A stretch of 18,993 nucleotides of DNA, taken from positions 1 through 18,993 of the forward strand of contig JAYSRU010000039.1 of the NCBI GenBank assembly GCA_043720875.1, read 5' to 3'. Origin of the DNA: JAYSRU01 sp043720875 (GTDB lineage: Bacteria > Bacteroidota > Bacteroidia > Flavobacteriales_D > Crocinitomicaceae). The position numbers were made by a program, and so were the translations under genes. The stretch's first letter is position 1. Each line of letters opens with the position of its first letter. Below are positions 15,731-18,993 of the stretch, piece by piece. The notes beneath the pieces were generated by a model, which saw only the letters and a program-made list of their open reading frames with translations, did no database searches and was not told where the DNA came from.

Positions 15731-15854
15731 AGGTTTTCTAAAAATATTGCGTTGCTTTGAAAGCGATAAACGTTAATTTCAAAGTATAATTGTGATTCCG
15801 ATTAGTTGATTTGGCTAAAACACAAGATTATGCATTACTGTTAAATAGAATTTC

Positions 15855-16298
15855 ATGTTAGAAATAGAGAGAAAATTTAAGATCAATTCCGACGAATGGG
15901 CAAATTTACAAAAGCCAGAACCTATTGCAATTTGTCAAGGTTATTTGTCGCGGGATAAAGGGTGCGTAGTGAGGGTGAGAACGAAGGGTGAAAAGGGGTA
16001 TTTAACCGTAAAAGGGAAAAACGAAAGCATCACAAGATTGGAATATGAATTTGAAATCCCATTGGAAGAAGCTTCGGAAATGCTCTTGAAATTTTGTCCC
16101 TTACAAATTACTAAGAAGCGCTACGAGATCCGTTTTGAAAATCACCTGTGGGAAGTAGATGTGTTTGAAGGAAGACACGCGGGCTTAATCATTGCTGAAA
16201 TTGAGTTGAAATCGGAAGACGAGGTATTTGAAAAACCAACTTGGGTAGGTGAAGATGTAAGTCATGATCCCTCATTTTTTAATTCTAATTTAGGATAG
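15855..16298 (+). CDS. CYTH-domain protein (triphosphate tunnel metalloenzyme)
   Basis: A 147-residue single-domain cytoplasmic protein. It begins with the signature ExExK as E3-I-E5-R-K7, followed by alternating charged strands that line a tunnel: RVRTKGEKGYLTVKGK (about 40-56), RLEYEFEIP (about 62-70), KKRYEIRF, WEVDVFEG and AEIELKSED. Length and layout match small bacterial CYTH proteins such as the clostridial and Nitrosomonas enzymes, which mostly hydrolyse inorganic tripolyphosphate with a divalent metal; adenylate cyclase activity occurs in some relatives but is less likely here. It is divergent from the glycan operon (129 nt apart) and convergent with the ornithine aminotransferase gene, with which it shares a hairpin terminator. 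No perfect TAnnTTTG box was found upstream. Confidence 0.92.
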   Translation: MLEIERKFKINSDEWANLQKPEPIAICQGYLSRDKGCVVRVRTKGEKGYLTVKGKNESITRLEYEFEIPLEEASEMLLKFCPLQITKKRYEIRFENHLWEVDVFEGRHAGLIIAEIELKSEDEVFEKPTWVGEDVSHDPSFFNSNLG

Positions 16299-16311
16299 TT
16301 TCGTAAGAGAA

Positions 16312-16343
16312 AAATCTCCAAACACTTTTGTATTTGGAGATTT
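16312..16343. terminator. Bidirectional intrinsic terminator
   Basis: Perfect 11-bp arms AAATCTCCAAA (16312-16322) and TTTGGAGATTT (16333-16343) enclose a 10-nt loop that can pair further around tttt. The A-run before and the T-run after the stem let it work in both directions, between the stops of the convergent CYTH (16298) and aminotransferase (16371) genes. Confidence 0.85.
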
Positions 16344-16370
16344 AAATTTTGAACGAGTTGTTCGTATTTC

Positions 16371-17648
16371 TTATTTGAATTCTGTAACCGTTTTTTTAAT
16401 TATCGCGATACATTCCATTAATTGTTCTTCTGTAATAACCAATGGTGGAGCAAATCGAATAATATTTCCGTGGGTTGGTTTAGCCAGTAAACCATTGTCT
16501 TTCATAGCAACACAAAGATCCCAAGCAGTTGAACTATCTTCACTTGCATTTACGAGTATAGCGTTGAGTAATCCTTTCCCTCTTACTTTCGATAAAAGAT
16601 CCGTTTGTGCGATTAATTTATTGATTTCTGCTCTGAAAATTTTACCCATTTTGCGCGCATTTTGAGCTAGATTTTCTTCATTTACAACTTCTAATGCAGC
16701 GATAGCAACTTTAGCAGCCAATGGATTTCCACCAAAAGTTGAACCATGTTGTCCGGGCTTTATTACACTCATTATGTCATCATTCGCTAAAATAGCAGAG
16801 ATAGGATAAACGCCTCCTGAGATAGCTTTACCAAGAATTAAAATATCTGGTTTAGCATAAGTTGCTTGTTGCTCGCAAGCATTTTCACACGTACAATTGC
16901 CACATACAGCTAATAAAGATCCAGTTCGTGCTATACCTGTTTGAATTTCATCCGCAATAAATAAAGCATTGTATTTTGTACACAAAGCACGTGCACCTAA
17001 TAAATAGTTATCGTCTGGAACAAAAACTCCTGCTTCCCCTTGAATAGGTTCAACTAAGAATCCTGCAATGTTTCCAGCTTTTAGAGCTTCTTCAAGTGCA
17101 GCTAAATCGTTGTAAGGAATTATTTTGAATCCTGGTGTGTAAGGCCCGAAATTGCCAGTTGCGTCATTGTCCGTCGAGAACGAAACAATGGTTGTCGTGC
17201 GACCATGAAAGTTCTTTTCACATACCAAAATTGTTGCTTGATTTGCAGGGATACCTTTCTTTTCATACGCCCACTTACGACAAACTTTAATCGCTGTTTC
17301 TACTGCTTCAGCACCAGAGTTCATGGGTAATACTTTGTCGAAACCGAAATAAGAAGTCACATATTTTTCATACTCACCTAAGGTGTCGTTGTAAAAAGCA
17401 CGCGACGTAAGTGTAAGTGTTTTGGCTTGATCTATTAAGGCATTAATGATTTTTGGATGGCAATGTCCTTGATTTACCGCAGAGTATGCAGATAAAAAGT
17501 CATAATAATGTTTGCCCTCAACATCCCATACGTGAACACCTTCGCCTTTGGCTAATACTACTGGAAGTGGGTGGTAGTTGTGTGCACCATATTTTTCTTC
17601 TTGTGCAATTAAGTCTTGTGTTGTTTTCTCCGTTGTCATGCTCTTCAT
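16371..17648 (-). CDS. rocD: Ornithine--oxo-acid aminotransferase
   Basis: A 425-residue class III PLP aminotransferase that converts L-ornithine and 2-oxoglutarate to glutamate semialdehyde and glutamate, linking arginine/ornithine catabolism to proline and glutamate. Motifs: EEKYGAHNYHPLPVVL at 17-32, characteristic of ornithine aminotransferase; MNSGAEAVE at 109-117; FHGR 147-150; FIADEIQTG at 230-238 with Asp233 for the pyridine nitrogen; ILGKAISGG at 271-279 with the PLP lysine Lys274; and HGSTFGGNPL near 301-310. Between RTG (241-243) and KPD (266-268) there is an unusual insertion holding CxxCxCxxxC (Cys 249, 252, 254, 258), about 12 residues longer than the canonical loop. ATG at 17648 or the fourth codon (17639) could be the start. 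The promoter box is at 17731-17738; the gene ends at the shared terminator. Confidence 0.95.
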   Translation of the reverse strand: MKSMTTEKTTQDLIAQEEKYGAHNYHPLPVVLAKGEGVHVWDVEGKHYYDFLSAYSAVNQGHCHPKIINALIDQAKTLTLTSRAFYNDTLGEYEKYVTSYFGFDKVLPMNSGAEAVETAIKVCRKWAYEKKGIPANQATILVCEKNFHGRTTTIVSFSTDNDATGNFGPYTPGFKIIPYNDLAALEEALKAGNIAGFLVEPIQGEAGVFVPDDNYLLGARALCTKYNALFIADEIQTGIARTGSLLAVCGNCTCENACEQQATYAKPDILILGKAISGGVYPISAILANDDIMSVIKPGQHGSTFGGNPLAAKVAIAALEVVNEENLAQNARKMGKIFRAEINKLIAQTDLLSKVRGKGLLNAILVNASEDSSTAWDLCVAMKDNGLLAKPTHGNIIRFAPPLVITEEQLMECIAIIKKTVTEFK

Positions 17649-17730
17649 TTTTCATTTAAAACTTTTGACTCATCACGGAGAGCCATTGATCCTTTCCTGT
17701 TAGTAGTGGGCAGAAATCACCCATGTCTGG

Positions 17731-17738
17731 CAAATATA
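17731..17738 (-). promoter_or_regulatory. Putative -7 box for the ornithine aminotransferase gene
   Basis: The minus strand reads TATATTTG, matching TAnnTTTG. Initiation near 17724 gives a leader of about 75 nt. The rest of the roughly 296-nt divergent region (17649-17944) holds the SPFH promoter and no gene that I can support. Confidence 0.45.
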
Positions 17739-17909
17739 AAACTTGTTTCTTTAAAATAAAAATAATAGAATAAGTTTACATGCTATTGTACATAGCCACT
17801 ATCATAGGAAACAGCGAATCTAGGGGAGTTGTATTTATTTTGTGTGATTTTCATATCCTTTCAAATGTGCAATTGTTTCTTAATCGGATGATGATTTCAT
17901 TTATTATTC

Positions 17910-17917
17910 TATCTTTG
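17910..17917 (+). promoter_or_regulatory. Putative -7 box for the SPFH protein gene
   Basis: TATCTTTG matches TAnnTTTG and would start transcription near 17923, about 22 nt before the ATG at 17945. This placement argues against any start upstream of 17945 in the same open frame. Confidence 0.5.
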
Positions 17918-17944
17918 AATGAATCAAAAAAACAAATTAAAATC

Positions 17945-18862
17945 ATGGAAAATTTACCAGTAAATCCTATTACAATTCTAATTATTGTTGGGTGCTTGTT
18001 ACTTGTCTTAAAGTCTTTTATTATTGTAAAAGAACAGTCAGCATTAATTATCGAACGCTTAGGAAAATTCCACAAAGTATCTCATGCAGGTTTAGGGCTT
18101 ATCATTCCCTTTATTGACAAAAAAGCGGCAAACATTAATTTACGTGTACAACAATTAGACGTGGAGGTCGAAACTAAAACTGCGGATGATGTTTTCGTTA
18201 AAATGCAAGTTTCGGTTCAGTATCAAATTGGTAGAGAGTTTGTAAAAGAGGCTTTTTATTCATTGGATAATCCCAAAAATCAGATTGCATCGTACATATT
18301 TGATGAGGTAAGGGCGGAAGTTCCGAAAATGGAATTGGATGATGTGTTTGCTAAAAAAGATGATGTTGCGTTTGCAGTGCGTCAAAATATAGCAGAACAA
18401 ATGCAAGATTACGGTTATTCAATCATCAAAGCTTTGATTACAGATATCGATCCAGATCATAAAGTAAAAGAATCGATGAATAGAATTAATGCGGCGAAAC
18501 GTGATAAAGAAGCGGCGTTACAAGAAGCGGAAGGTTCTAAAATCAGAGTAATTAAAGCAGCCGAAGCCGAAGCCGAAGCAAAACGTCTTTCGGGTGAAGG
18601 TATTGCAGCGCAACGTTTAGAAATTGTAAGAGGATTTAAACTTTCGATTGAAGACTTCCAAAAATCTTTGATACACGTGAAGCCAGAAGAGGTGATGCAG
18701 TTTGTATTAATGACCCAGTATTTTGACACCTTAAATCATATCGGTTCTAATTCTAAGAATACCTCTATTTTGTTACCGCATTCACCAAATGCAATTAATG
18801 ATTTTAGAGATCAAATTATTCAGGGAACATTGATTGGTGAAAAGCTAAAGGGCGACGCATAA
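17945..18862 (+). CDS. SPFH/band-7 (stomatin/slipin-like) membrane protein
   Basis: A 305-residue protein. The frame is open back to 17780, but the ATG at 17945 is preferred: it follows a promoter box and gives the standard architecture. A single membrane anchor spans about 9-28, directly followed by the SPFH domain (about 28-190; VKEQSALIIERLGKF and GLGLIIPFIDKKA are typical, then VKMQVSVQYQI and VRAEVPKMELDDVF). A charged Ala/Glu/Lys-rich coiled coil covers about 178-222, and a C-terminal segment with FVLMTQYFDTL follows. Such proteins oligomerise into membrane-bound cages or microdomain scaffolds and often serve membrane proteases or stress responses. No NfeD or FtsH partner lies next to it here. 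The next reading frame downstream, an RHS core fragment, begins 3 nt after the stop in the same frame. Confidence 0.93.
   Translation: MENLPVNPITILIIVGCLLLVLKSFIIVKEQSALIIERLGKFHKVSHAGLGLIIPFIDKKAANINLRVQQLDVEVETKTADDVFVKMQVSVQYQIGREFVKEAFYSLDNPKNQIASYIFDEVRAEVPKMELDDVFAKKDDVAFAVRQNIAEQMQDYGYSIIKALITDIDPDHKVKESMNRINAAKRDKEAALQEAEGSKIRVIKAAEAEAEAKRLSGEGIAAQRLEIVRGFKLSIEDFQKSLIHVKPEEVMQFVLMTQYFDTLNHIGSNSKNTSILLPHSPNAINDFRDQIIQGTLIGEKLKGDA
18561..18578 (+). repeat. Three tandem copies of CCGAAG in the SPFH coiled coil
   Basis: CCGAAG is repeated exactly three times and encodes the alternating Ala-Glu run in the coiled coil. Copy-number change would preserve the frame, altering coiled-coil length by two residues per unit. 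Confidence 0.6.
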
Positions 18863-18865
18863 GGC

Positions 18866-18993
18866 ATGAGAAGTAGTCATTTGAATACGCTGATCAATAA
18901 AAGCTTCAGATTTGGTTTTCAAGGGCAAGAAGGTGACGATGAGATTAAAGGAGATGGGAATAGTGTAAACTATAGTTTTAGAATGCACGATCC
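18866..18993 (+). CDS. Start of an RHS core-domain protein lacking the YD-repeat body (partial)
   Basis: From ATG at 18866 the frame stays open to the edge (42 codons). After a 12-residue lead, it reads SFRFGFQGQEGDDEIKGDG, then NSVNYSFRMHDP, the last proline codon being cut by the edge. In Bacteroidota RHS proteins the RHS-associated core runs like Y.YGF.G.EkDDEIKG.GNS......R.YDPR.GR, so the match is close and in the right order. Full RHS proteins carry this core after a thousand or more residues of YD repeats and before a variable toxin tip; here the protein would start at the core, with no signal peptide. It begins 3 nt after the SPFH stop, in the same frame. It could be an orphan core-plus-toxin cassette, or a 5'-truncated pseudogene. 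What follows the core is outside the window. Confidence 0.75.
   Translation, partial: MRSSHLNTLINKSFRFGFQGQEGDDEIKGDGNSVNYSFRMHD

Noticed and set aside
17780..17944. N-terminal extension of the SPFH gene from an upstream ATG
   Set aside because: The extra 55 residues have no SPFH-family counterpart, would place a promoter box inside the coding region, and would bury the membrane anchor.

Overview
The window looks like a chromosomal segment of a Bacteroidota bacterium, most likely in the Flavobacteriales. Three things point there. It is AT-rich. It has family markers largely restricted to this phylum: a DUF4290 protein, a TonB receptor/DUF4249 lipoprotein pair, receptors with an N-terminal carboxypeptidase-regulatory-like domain, and a Bacteroidota-style RHS core. 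It also has TAnnTTTG promoter -7 boxes upstream of genes that lack Shine-Dalgarno sequences. No rRNA, tRNA, CRISPR array, insertion sequence or integrase was seen.

Layout. (1) 1-651, minus: partial DUF4290 gene. (2) 914-3756, minus: a small secreted His/Cys-rich protein followed by a TonB-dependent receptor, a plausible metal-acquisition pair. (3) 3999-7097, plus, divergent from it: a second TonB-dependent receptor and a DUF4249 lipoprotein. (4) 7154-8263, plus: a GT4 glycosyltransferase. (5) 8268-15725, minus: seven tightly packed genes (gaps of 10 to 27 nt or overlaps) for a polysaccharide deacetylase-like protein, a FemAB/GNAT-like acyltransferase, a FabG-like SDR, a membrane FlaA1/WbpM-type NDP-sugar 4,6-dehydratase, a hotdog thioesterase, a MORN-variant repeat protein and a GT39-type membrane glycosyltransferase. 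(6) 15855-16298, plus: CYTH/triphosphate tunnel protein, sharing a strong hairpin terminator with (7) 16371-17648, minus: ornithine aminotransferase with an unusual cysteine-rich insertion. (8) 17945-18862, plus: SPFH/band-7 membrane protein, followed 3 nt later and in the same frame by the start of an RHS core module (18866 to the edge) with no upstream YD-repeat body.

How the genes may work together. The receptors and their small partners handle uptake at the outer membrane. The seven-gene operon plus the convergent GT4 gene combine sugar-nucleotide synthesis, glycosyl transfer from a lipid-linked donor, deacetylation, and acyl or aminoacyl handling, which suggests assembly or modification of a cell-surface glycan or glycolipid (inference). 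The ornithine aminotransferase and CYTH genes look like ordinary metabolism. The most unusual items are the orphan RHS module, the composition of the glycan operon, and the cysteine insertion in the ornithine aminotransferase.
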